DNA from: Prorocentrum cordatum
Taxonomy: Eukaryota > Sar > Dinophyceae > Prorocentrales > Prorocentraceae
Reading direction: 5' to 3'
Assembly: GCA_963575745.1 (NCBI GenBank)
Contig: CAUYUJ010017780.1
Location: forward strand, 135,339 to 199,338
Length of the DNA: 64,000 bases
The notes under the pieces: generated by a model
Database searches by the model: none
Seen by the model: the letters and a program-made list of their open reading frames with translations, nothing else
Told to the model about the DNA's origin: nothing
Part shown: positions 9,746 through 19,679 of the stretch, piece by piece
Layout: each line of letters begins with the position of its first letter
Numbering within the stretch: position 1 is the stretch's first letter
Program-made: the position numbers and the translations under genes

Positions 9746-10905
9746 TGTTTGGTGGGGTTTTGCCGTTGTCGTTCCCCACGTGGTCCCGCCTCCAGTTCGC
9801 ACTCTCGGTGCACTTGCCTCTGGTTCGCGTGGTGTGATGTGGCCGTCGTCGTCGCCATCAAGGGCCCACCCACAGGGTTTCGGATTCAACTGGCCTGGGC
9901 ACGCGAGGTGCAGTCTGGCCGACGTCGTCGCCAATAGGTTCCTCAGTTGGCCTGCACCTGTGCGGCGTTCCAGAGAGGGCCTTGCCTTCGACGATCGGAA
10001 GAGTTGGCATCTCTTCCTCGGCGGAAGGCGGCCGAAGGGCAGCGGAAGCCAAACGGCGGCGGCTCCGCCAGCGGAAGGACGGCGGAAGCCGGCAGAAGTC
10101 AAGGGTGCCTCCCCAAGAGATGTCAACATTTTTGGGTTCAGGATTACCGGAACCCTACATGTGTGGTGGGGTGCGGTCGTCGTCGTCACCCAGAGAGTGG
10201 CGACCATAGGGCCCCAGGCTCAGTTGGCCTGGGCATGTGTGGTTGATTGGATATGGTACTACGCTCGGTCAGCGTGGGAACGTGGGCGCGCCGACGCCCA
10301 CGAGGGCCCTCTGTCGCATTGAGCACGTTTGGCAAGGTTTGGCCGGTTCCTGAGTTTCTGCCCCCTCGGCATTTGTTTTGGGAACCAGCCGTCGTCGTGT
10401 CCCACAAGGTCTTGCCCATTGTGTTCCTGATTCAGTTGCCTTGGGTCTGCGCAGTGGGTCTGGCCTACGTCGGCCGAAGGGTCACGTTTTCGTCGTCGCC
10501 CACAGATTCTTGCCCGTAGGGTCTCGGGCTCAGGGACCTTTTGTATGTGTGGTGGGGTCCGACGGTCGTCGTCGCTCACATGGTTCGGGCCACAGCTGCT
10601 GTGGTGGGATCTGGCCATCGACGTTCCCCCGCAGGGTCCCGTCTTCGCTGATAGGGTGCCAACCACAGGGTCCGCAGGTAAACGCGCGCGGCGCTCCAGA
10701 GAGAGTCTCGCCTTCGCCTTCGGTGCGCCTCGCCTTCGGCAGAAGCCGGCGGAAGCAGAGTAGGCGGCGGCTGCGCCGGCGAAAGCGGGGCGGAAGGCGG
10801 CGGAGGCAAAAGCGAGGCTCCAGCATATTGGGGTTCAGGGTTTCCGGAGTAGGCCGCGCAGGTTTTCAGGTTCATCTGCCTTGAGTGCGGGATTCATGCG
10901 TGGTC
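9746..10905 (+). repeat. Degenerate GC-rich tandem repeats, two long units
   Basis: Short variants of GTCGTCGTC..CACAGGGTC, CAGTTGGCCTGGGC and GTGTGGTGGGGT recur throughout. A longer unit starting GGCGTTCCAGAGAGGGCC at about 9969 recurs at about 10690, with the same downstream order: CCTTCG boxes, GGCGGAAG repeats, then TTGGGTTCAGG-type box and CCGGA. The spacing is therefore about 720 bases. High GC keeps frames open, and no domain is visible. Confidence 0.6.
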
Positions 10906-11067
10906 GTCGTCGTCGTCGTCGACCAACGCAGGGCCCAGCTCGTACTGCACCGTCCGCAGAGCCTCAGCCACAGTGGCCCTCTAGGGCCAGTCGAGTTGCT
11001 TCCTGTTGACGCCCCTGTTTGCCCATCTGCTCTCGCGCATGGCTGCAGCCTCTATACCCAGACATGC

Positions 11068-11225
11068 GACGTCCTGATTTTTTCTGAACGGGGTCCCTGG
11101 AAGTCCCGACCCTCTCCCAAGAACCGTTTTTTCATCCTGAGTCGTTTTTCGACGCTCCCTAGGCCCAGTGAGAGCCCCCCGAGGCCGAAAACTGGCAAAA
11201 ACCTCCCGTCGTGATTTTTTGGCGA
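11068..11225 (+). repeat. Dispersed repeat D, copy 2
   Basis: Starts with GACGTCCTGATTTTTTCTG and shows the boxes GTCCCGACCCTCTCCC, ATCCTGAGTCGTT and GAGGCCGAAAACTG. It ends with CGTCGTGATTTTTT beginning at 11207. The distance between the two GTC-TGATTTTTT boxes is 137 bases. The shared boxes with the four other copies define the family. Confidence 0.75.
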
Positions 11226-11329
11226 CACGATCATGTCTGGGTGCGTACACACATTGCCCAAACAGTGCTTGCACTTCGTGCTTCTCACGTCTGCTCCAAG
11301 GAACTGGGCCGCCTCATCGGCTTGGCGGC

Positions 11330-11465
11330 TCCGTGCCAGCCGTCGCTACCCCCGTCGCCGCCTCGTCGCCGCCCCGTCGCTTGGGCCGTGGGGGCGTTCT
11401 GGCGGCTCCGTGCTGGCCGTCGCCGCCCCGTCGCCGCTTCGTCGCCGCCCATCGCCGCCGTTTGA
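11330..11465 (+). repeat. CGTCGCCGC low-complexity block
   Basis: Two partial units of GGCGGCTCCGTGC followed by CGTCGCCGCC repeats. This is simple-sequence DNA with no gene evidence. Confidence 0.7.
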
Positions 11466-11724
11466 CTGTACCACGTCTATTGCACAGGGCCCGACAACAT
11501 TATCGCTGTTTGCGTGCCCAAACGTTTTCATTTGCGGAGCTGGGCGCCCTGGCGCGAACGGCCGAACGACCCCTGCAGCGGGACACTCTGGCAACACGGT
11601 TGGCCGCCACAAAAATCTTCGAATCAACGTTGACCGCGCAAAGGCTGCACCATCTAGACTGCGCACCATTGATTCCCATGTCGGCAAGAGCACTACGATC
11701 TCTCCCCCCCTGGCATTTTACGGC

Positions 11725-12990
11725 CCCCCTGCTTGTATTGCAGATGACATGCGATTTTGCCCCATCTTCCTAAACATGAATTCGTACCAGTTCGTACCAT
11801 CCCAGTCAGGCCGGCATCAGTACCCCTCTCATCCTCTGGGAAAAATTATGTGCGCGCATTCGTCCATCAAAAACCATCCGTTTCCCAAAATCCCCTGCGG
11901 AATATGGGACGACGTGCACACGCGCGCGTCGTCGCGCGCGCATGCAGGAATCCTTCAACAAGTTCATCTTCCGTAAGATTTTCAAAATCGCGCTGTCTCG
12001 AGAACATGTTAAACACACATGGTCTCGCAACGAAACCTTTCAAACAAAAACTTGCGTTTGGGTTCTTGCAAATCCCAAGGAAAACCATCGGTTCTTCAAC
12101 ATGTTGATAACTTGCTCCCAAACGGGCCTCTCGCGCGCGCGTGCCGGGATCGTTCGAACGCGTTTGCGCGCATGTTGTCGCAAGAATGCCTTGCAACAAA
12201 TGGGACGAACTGCAGGCGCGCGTCGTCGCGCGCGCATGCCGAATTTTTTGCATACTGTAAACCGTAGGTTCCGTAAGGAATTCAAAATCGAGCGCCCCGA
12301 AAACCATTTTGAAAAAATGGTTTTGCCATTTTCAAGACTGTCTGCGCTCGCGCTCTTGCGAATTCTGGCACGAGGGACCCCTCCCGCCGCATGCCGAAAT
12401 CATTCCAACGCCCTTGCGCGCGCGTTGGGGGGAGGGCACGATTTGTGTCAAATAATACCATGCGGGTCACTCTCGCGCGTCGGCCGCGCGCGCACGTCGA
12501 ACTCTTTCCAAAACCTTCATCACCGATGCGGGGGCGCCGTCATCGCTGCCGCCGTGATCAGCATCGGCGCCGTCACTGTCCTTGCCGACGCCGATGTCAT
12601 CTCAGTCACCAGCATGGCTACCATCAACATCGTGTCTACCGTTGTCGACGTTGCCATGATACCATGCCTGCCCGAGTCGGCGACTCGCATTGAATTGCCC
12701 GTTGGGAAGTGCCCAGCGGTCAGTGCCGTTGCGCGCGCGAGCATGCGCGGACAAGCGCGGCCGCAGAGATGCACCATCCAGTCCGAAGCACTCATCGCAA
12801 TCGCCGCCGCATGGGTTTTGCAAACCAAGTTGTGAATGGGTGGGTTGGGTGATTTTGCGAACAGTGGATTGGACAACTCGTTGCGAACAGCAACTAATTG
12901 CGCCAACTAGGTTGCACAACATCAACTACACAACCAAATAGATTGCACAACAGATTCCCACAACATCGATTCCAGTACATAGGTTCTCCT
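11725..12990 (+). repeat. Family C tandem unit 1 (CG-hairpin repeat)
   Basis: First of three tandem units. Landmarks are a GCGATTTTGCCCC box (11750), a GACGTGCACACGCGCG hairpin at 11923-11942 (GCGCGCG-TCGT-CGCGCGC), and a second hairpin near 12215. Then come TCAAATAATACCATGCGGG (12449), a GCCGTCATCG..CGTGATCAGCATC block (12535-12700), and GAGCATGCGCGG..GCAGAGATGCACCA with GCATGGGTTTTGCAAACCAA (12730-12830). The TCAAATAATACC box and the GACGAAATCCTTCCAAAACC box also occur in family B, so B and C are related. No protein is supported. Confidence 0.75.
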
Positions 12991-13014
12991 ACATCAGAAG
13001 AGAATATACTCTCC

Positions 13015-13940
13015 GCCCCCCTGGAATTATCCTTGCACTTTTTCGTATCGCAATGTACATGTGATTTTGCCCCGCCGTCCATCCTAAAAGTGAACTCATA
13101 CCATCCCAGCCGAGCCAGTATCCGCCCCCCCCGCCATCGTCTGCTGAAAATTACTATGCGCGCGCATCCGTTGATCAACAATCATAAATTGTCAGGAACC
13201 CCTTACAAAAAAACAAAACGAAGTGCACACGCGCGCGGTGTCGCGCGCGCATGCCGGATGTTCAAAAAATAACCGAATGTTCCAAAAGAGATTGCGCGCG
13301 CTCTTGCGAATTCTCCAGAAAACCCCAGGGTTTTCAACATTTTCATAAATGCTACCAAACGAGCTTCGCGCTCGCGCATGACGAAATCGTTCGAACGCCC
13401 TGGCGCGCGTGCTGGGGTGGTACGATCCGTATCAAATAGTACTCTGCGGGCCACCCTCGCGCGTCTGCCGCGCGCGCATGTCGAACTCTTTCCAAAACCT
13501 TCATCACCGACGCGAAGATGCCGTCATCGTCGCCGGCGTGATCAGCATCGGCGCCGTCATTGGCTACCCCGTCGTCGTTGTCATCATCGCCACCCTCATC
13601 GTTTCTATCGCCATCGTGTCTACCGTTTCCGACTTTGCCATGATACCGCGACCGCCCAAGTCGCTGACTCGCACTGAAGTACCCGTTGGGATGTGCCGAG
13701 CGGTCAGCGCCAACGCGTTCGCGTCGGTCGCGCCAAGCTAGTTGGCCGCTGCGCGCACGAGCATGCGCGGGCCAGTGCCGCCGCAGAGATGCACCAGCCA
13801 ACACAAAGCACTCATCGCAATCGCTTCCGCATGGGTTTTGGGAACCAAATGGCGGGTGGGTGGGTGGGATGATTGCGCGAGCAGTCAAGTCGACAATTTC
13901 AAGTTCGGCTCGGTGAATTGCACCGCATACATTCCCTTTC
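13015..13940 (+). repeat. Family C tandem unit 2
   Basis: Repeats the landmarks of unit 1 in order: TGTGATTTTGCCCC (13058), CG hairpin near 13228, GCGCGCTCTTGCGAATTC (13286), a TCAAATAGTACTCTGCGGG variant (13432), the CCGTCATCG..GTGATCAGCATC block (13520-13690), and GAGCATGCGCGG..GCATGGGTTTTGGGAACCAA (13760-13850). It is shorter than unit 1 mainly in the hairpin region. Confidence 0.75.
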
Positions 13941-13974
13941 CTTTGAAAGAAATCAAATTTCCCCCCCCCCGGAG

Positions 13975-14865
13975 TACCGGGCCTCCTTTTTTTCCCATTG
14001 CGATGTACACGATTCTGCACCACCGTCCATCCCCAATAAAAACCACACAATCCCACGGGGGTCGGTATCGCCCCCCCCCCGCCGCTTTCTATCAAAAACT
14101 ATTATGCGCGTGCACGCGCTATCAAAAAGCATCAGCTGCCAAGACTCATTTGCATAAACATGTAACGAAGTGCACACCCGCGCGTTGTCGCGCGCGCGTG
14201 TCGAAATCCCTCAACAAATCTGGGTTCGTAAGGAGTTCAAAACCGAGTGTCCCCCCCGAGGAAAAAAAAAAAAACATGGTTTCGCAACACGGACTTGTTA
14301 AGCAAGAACACTCGCGCGTGCTCTTGCGAATTCTGAAGAAATCCATCGATGGTTCCCGCATTCTCAGAACATTCAACCAAACGGGCGTCGCGCTTGCATG
14401 CCGAAATCGGTCGAATCCCCTTCGCGCGTGCCGTCGCGAGAGTCTTTTGCAAAAAACGGGACGAAGTGCACGCGCGCGCGTCGTCACGCGCGCATGCCGA
14501 AATCCTTCAAAAAAAAAAAAAAAAAAAAACACTCGGCTTCGTAAGGATTGCAAAATCGGGGGTTAAAAACATGGTAACAAATTAACGATTTCGCAACATC
14601 CGTGTTCAGAAATCAATACAACCATCGGTTGTCCAACATGTCCGTTGAATTCGCCAAACTAGTTGGCCGCTGCGCGCGCGAGCATACGCGGGCTAGCGCG
14701 GCCGCAGAGACGCACCAGCCAACACCATACACACATCGCAATCGCCGCCGCATGGGTTTTGCAAACCAAGTTGCGGGTGGGTGGCTGAGATGTTTGCGCG
14801 AGCAGCGGGGTTGACAACTTCAAGTTCGCCAAGGCGAAGTGCACCACATAGATTGCCCGACGCAG
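13975..14865 (+). repeat. Family C tandem unit 3
   Basis: Begins with CGATGTACACGATTCTGCAC (about 13999). It has CG hairpins near 14172 and 14470 and GAGCATACGCGG..GCATGGGTTTTGCAAACCAA at 14680-14770. The CCGTCATCG..CATC block of units 1 and 2 is missing, so this is an internally deleted copy. An A-homopolymer occurs at 14510-14529. Confidence 0.7.
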
Positions 14866-15870
14866 ACTGCAGCACATATATTGCACGATCTGTGTGTTTG
14901 CTCCGCGCGTGCGCGTTTTTTTAATCGCTCACAGCATAGAATGCATCCCTCGCCATAAAAATGGGTGGTGGTCTGATTGTTTTGGGGGGTCTGTCTGGAG
15001 CTGTCTCGGAAGTTCCAGGGGGTCTGATCAGGAGGCCGCCCGTTCATGGTTGGTTTAGGGAGGGTCTAAGATTTCTCGCTCGAAATGATTTGCGCACCCT
15101 CCCTTGCATTACGGAATTCGGGGCTCACCTATAGCACAACGTAGAGCTCGTCACATGTATTGCATAACATAGATTGCACAGCAGACAGTGCACCACATCG
15201 ATTACACGACATATATTGCACATCGTAGATCGCTAGAAGCACACAGTTTGGGGTCTACGCTGGCTAACATATACGTATACGTGTGTATGTGTATTGTTGG
15301 GGCGCACAGACGCGTACCCATCAATGTGTGATGGGTGCGTGAGATTTGCAGGTCTGCCCGCTTACAACGACTGATAAGTCTGCGACGCAAGTTTGAATAT
15401 GCACCAGCAGCGTTTACAGGCCATGGGACGTCAGGGTTGCCCGCGTCACCCGCTGGAATGTTTTAGCTCGCATGCTGTGGGATCCGTAGCAACGCGTCTA
15501 CCGCAAGACGGACCGCTCACGGGTCCTTGTGCGGCCCTTTATCGTTTGATTTATAATGGGGCGCAGAGAGCGTAGTTGACGTCGATTGCGGGGAGGACGA
15601 GCCTTCATATTTGCAAGCGTGTCCGTAAACCACTTGCTCCGATGTCGGGGACAGGTGAGCGCATACAAGTCGAAAGTGCTTCAAGGTTAAGACGTTGCTC
15701 CCCTTATCCATATGACTGCTTCCACACTCGCGGGCTTTTCATTTGCGAGGCTGGAACGTCATCGTCGGCACGGGAGGGCTTGCTAAGTGAGCATGCTTCG
15801 TTGCGCTTCGCGTGCATGGGCTTGCGCGCATTGTTGTCAGCCTAGGCGCGCCGTCTGCAGCAGCTGTTCC
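14866..15870. other. Unassigned spacer with short degenerate repeats
   Basis: Short ATTGCACAACATAGA-like motifs recur loosely at 14840-14890 and 15135-15240, as they do at 12900-12980. No gene, RNA or long repeat is recognised. Confidence 0.4.
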
Positions 15871-17530
15871 ACATTTTCCTCAGGGTGGAAGAATTGACCC
15901 AGCGTTGGGAGACTCCCGCTACCAATCCAAACCAAACTGGCTGCAAAAGAAATAATTATAGCAAGGAGATGATGGGTTGGGTACAATGTTTTGCGAGGAC
16001 AGGGTATGGCTTGGTAGCGAGACAAGGGTCAGACAACATTCTGAGCTTCACAGCCCAGTTTAATGGACAATACCCAGTAGCCGGCATGCGTCACCCAGCG
16101 TCTGGTCACCACCTCCAGTTTCATCAAACTCTGCTGCGCAGGTATCCTGGGAGACATCTGGTTGTTCTTGCATTTCAATACTGGAATGAATAGAACCGGA
16201 ATCGGCCAGCATCACACGCGGCCATGACGAAATCGCTGATGAATGTTCAGTATTATTCCAGGCTCGCTTGGCAAAGGGTTGTTTGCAACCGCTTGCACTC
16301 TAATTGAAAACGCGGATGCATGAGTTCACCAGTCTCGAAATCCAGAAACTCGTCGTCCTGGAGATTTGGCAGCGAACTTATATGAGCGAATAGTTGCTCT
16401 GCTTGCACGTGGCTTCAATAGAAACGCCCAGGGATGCCAGGATACATGAAGCGATTTGAGGCGAGTCATACTTTCGATTCTGGGAGTCACACTCCTCGCC
16501 AACTTCCAAATTGGTCATTTCGCCCATTCCAGCGAGTGAGAAACATGTTAGTTTGCAGAGTGTTGGCAGTTTCTTAGAAAGAAGTCCCGACAAAAGGTTG
16601 GGTCATGGTCGGGGAGCAGTTCTTGAAGCAGTAGTTCCTCTATTGCGCCCACTGCAGAACCTGCCACTGCCACTCCGTATATCTAAACAAAACATGACTA
16701 ACAGGTACCTGGATGGTGGGGAGAATGAGGAAGTTTATCGTCGAGCCGAAAGCAGCCCAACGCGACCAGAAGAATCTTCCAAGTCGCTCAGAAGCGGGAG
16801 CGAGGCTCCGACGCCCAGCCTCCTCCCACGGATTGCAGGGAGTGTAATTGAGCGAGGAAAACATCAACTCTGTTTAGAACGGTTGATTGACGGTCGCCTC
16901 CTGATCAGACAGCTGGCAAGTGCAAGCAACCCGGTGTCGTTGCGCATTGGCAGACTCTTTTCCGAGCGGGACGTCAGTTGGGCGATTCGTGTTCGGGCAC
17001 GTATAAGACATGTCCGGGGCAAGTACGCAGTGGTTTTGACAACGCCATGTAGGATCCGAAATCTCGCTGCTAGCCATGAAGGGAATCCTCAAGCTCATGA
17101 TGTTTCTGTGTCTTCGCCAGTCTATCAAAGAACGTATACATGGGTGCATCCCAGGGAGCGCAGAAGCACAGCTCAGCCACAGAAGAGGGGGGGAGGGAAC
17201 ACGTCAAACCAAAGGTGGTATCAGCCCGAGCAGCCAACAACGCAGCCTGAATTGGGGACCTCCTGGTAATCTGTTGGATGTCTCTTGGAGCCCAAATTAA
17301 AAATCCATAGGGCATTATTGGTCCTCTTGGGGTTGTTTTGGCTTTCTATCGGGAGGCCGTCGACCATTAGCACCCCCTCTTTCCCCTCCCCCCTGCAGTC
17401 AGGGGGGGGAAACAACAATTACGCTACCGAGGAACCCCACATACTTATTTTATGCCATTCGTATTCGCATGCCATGTCACGTCGTGTTTCGACGTCCCCC
17501 GCGCTCCCTCGCACTAGCTGACAACCGCAT
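15871..17530. other. Longest low-repeat stretch, no assignable gene
   Basis: Composition is less biased here than elsewhere and no tandem repeat is visible. A 252-residue plus-strand frame (16511-17269) and shorter minus-strand pieces (for example 16378-16593) exist. None has a recognisable domain, and the minus-strand pieces are separated by stops. The plus-strand frame has a mixed amino-acid composition and could be a lineage-specific exon, but nothing in the sequence argues for that beyond its length. Confidence 0.3.
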
Positions 17531-17534
17531 CCAT

Positions 17535-17745
17535 GCTAGGGGGAGGGGGAGAGAAGGAGGGCCAGAAGAAAGGAGTTGGGAGAAGCGAAGAAGGGAGGGA
17601 GAAAGAGAGAGAGAGAGAGAGAGAGAAGACGCGGCAACCGCGCGGCCAATCCTCGGGATACGGAGGGGGAACAACATGGAGGCGGGAAGGAGGGGGAAAA
17701 GGAGGGAGGGGGACAGGAGGGGAAAATCACGGAGAGGAGGATCTA
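17535..17745 (+). repeat. Purine-rich low-complexity block
   Basis: GGGAG/GAGA-rich DNA including a GA run at 17601-17625. No coding evidence. Confidence 0.75.
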
Positions 17746-18024
17746 TACCGGGGGGGGCAAGGCAAAGTAGCATCCAGGACCACGGTGGAAATCAACCTTG
17801 AACGCCAGCAGCGGGATCGCCGCCGCGCCAACGCAGCACGAACCTACCGTAAGACGATGGTGGCCAAATCGGCTCAAAATCAGTCCATGGACCCCTCCCG
17901 GGATCCAAACCCACTGGTGTTTCACGCTGCGTCCAGCCACGCGACGAGGAGCTGCCCTGGAAACCAAAATGGCAAAAAAAAAAAAACTACCCGTGTCTCA
18001 CCCCGCCCTCCACACAGAGAAGCA

Positions 18025-18275
18025 TTATCCTCCTCATCTCCCTCCTCCTCAATCCTCCTCCTCTTCCTCCTCCTCCTCCTCCTCCTCCTCCACCTGCTGC
18101 TCCGCCTCCTCCTCCTCCTCCTCCTCCTCCTCCTCCTCCTCCTCCTCCTCCTCCTCCTCCTCTCTCCTCCCTCCGCCTCTCACCTCCTCCTCCTCCTCCT
18201 CCTCCTCCTCCTCCTCCTCCTCCTCCTCCTCCTCCTCCTCCTCCTCCTCATCCTCCTCATCCTCCTCCTCCTCCC
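18025..18275 (+). repeat. CTC microsatellite abutting the USP-like segment
   Basis: CTC/CCT triplets with few interruptions. It starts within about 20 bases of the point where the minus-strand USP-like frame loses similarity, so it either replaced the rest of that gene or lies in an intron of it. Confidence 0.95.
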
Positions 18276-19570
18276 GCGCTCGTTTGGATTGAAGCATCCC
18301 GACGCCTCCAAGGCTTGCAGTGGATCAGGGCCTGCACCACGGCGTTGAGGTAGCACGTATTCCCGAAGTTGGGCATGCACACGGACGCCAGGTAGAGGTT
18401 CGACAGGTCGTCTGTGACGCCGGCAAAGAAATCAAATATTCTCTCCTTTGCGAACGAGAACGAATCCGCGTGGGCAAGGCTACTGCGTCTGAAGTCCGTC
18501 CAAGCAGCGAGCACCTGTGTGATGCGCTTGGCCCTGACCGGGTCGGGGCGCGGGTCCTCCTGGTCAGCCGTGTAGAGACACTTCACAGCCTCCAGCCGCT
18601 CTGCCAGGGCAGCCTGCCGCGAGGGGCGCGCTGGGCCTTCCACGTCACGCAGAGAGTCGATGCCATGATGCTCTGCGGCGGTTCGAAAGGTCCAACGCCA
18701 GGGGGCGACATCGCTGACCTCCCCGTAGAACTTGGCGCCAGCTACGCCAAGCATGTCAGGCTGCAATGCGAACAGACGAAGAGTGGGAACATCCATTATT
18801 CAGGGCGCCTCGTTGGTAGAGTATATGTTAAGCGCCTTCCACAAGTCGGCATCGTCGCCCCTCCTCGACGGCAAGTACTCCGGATCAGAGGCTCGCTTTG
18901 CCGCGAATCCCGTGTACCATTTCACTGTTTTCGCATCCGCTTTCGTCATCAGTTTCTCAAGCTGAACTGATTCGCGCAGGCTTTGCGACCAAGGTACTTC
19001 TGCCCAACGGCGGTCCGTCTGAGTCGGCTCAGGGGACAGCTGAATGCGAGGGGTGCCTGTGGAACGAACACAGGTAGCAAGCAGAAGTGCTGGGGACCGC
19101 TGAGGAGTGAAAGGCTGCATGGGCGTGGACTTGATAGGCGTGTCCTGCGCGGGCGTGGCAACGCCCCCGTTGCCGGCGTCGCCGACCCGCCGAACTTTCG
19201 CCAACGGCGAGCCATCGCCATCCTCCGCACACCCCCCCGGCTGATCAGCTGGGAACCCGCCAGACGAAGGGTTCAGCAAGTACCTAGTCAAGCACTGCCT
19301 CCTGGCATCGTCGGCGCCTTTTGTTCGCGGCAACTCATTGTATCTGGCGAGGAGCGTCTCGGGCCACCAGTTTTGAAGCTGTCGCTGGTAAGCTTTAAAT
19401 GCGTTGTGCACCAAGGAACTCCCATGCCTCTCAACATGCGCGCGTAAACCCTCTAAACTCACTTCGGCGCCCATCTCTAGCATTGAGTTATTGAGCTGCT
19501 CGCACGGAGGCGGCAGCGCGGACATGGCAAATTTGGGCGCCATGGCGGGCGCCGCACCTTTGACGAACAA
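18276..19570 (-). CDS. USP-type ubiquitin hydrolase (peptidase C19), 5' part, one in-frame stop, truncated
   Basis: USP enzymes remove ubiquitin from proteins with a Cys protease fold. On the minus strand one frame runs from Met at 19570, through a basic/polar region with W-W-P-E-T-L-L-A-R-Y and a low-complexity linker, to N-F-G-N-T-C-Y-L-N-A-V-V-Q-A-L-I-H-C. This matches the USP Cys box (G-N-T-C-Y-x-N), with the catalytic Cys codon at 18353-18355, about residue 406. A single TGA interrupts the frame at 18800-18802, immediately followed in frame by I-M-D-V. Similarity ends at P-W-R (18290s), right before the microsatellite, so the His box and most of the catalytic domain are absent. The sequence there reads TGGAG|GCGTC, and a non-canonical GC-type donor as used by dinoflagellates is possible. 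Without the rest the product cannot be active. It is either an exon of a larger gene or a truncated copy. Confidence 0.55.
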
Positions 19571-19618
19571 TCACCGGCGCGAGAACGCCTGCGTGCAAAC
19601 CCGAGCGGCCTGAGCCGA

Positions 19619-19635
19619 CATGGGCCAAGGTGGCT
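19619..19635 (-). other. Candidate degenerate DinoSL relic upstream of the USP-like frame
   Basis: The minus strand reads AGCCACCTTGGCCCATG. It matches 13 of 17 positions of the DinoSL 3' part (AGCCATTTTGGCTCAAG), with three T-to-C changes and one A-to-T. It is followed directly by TCGGCTCAGG. The intact SL core at 58107-58127 is also followed, three bases later, by a GTCGGCTCAGG box. The site lies about 50 bases upstream of the Met at 19570, as expected for an SL retained in a retroposed 5' UTR. Confidence 0.35.
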
Positions 19636-19679
19636 GAAAATGTTCGATGATACTAACACTCGCCAGCATTCCCCTGTGC

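Noticed and set aside
16511-17269. 252-residue plus-strand frame as a gene
   Set aside because: Mixed composition is suggestive but there is no domain, homologue or splice evidence; noted only as a spacer.
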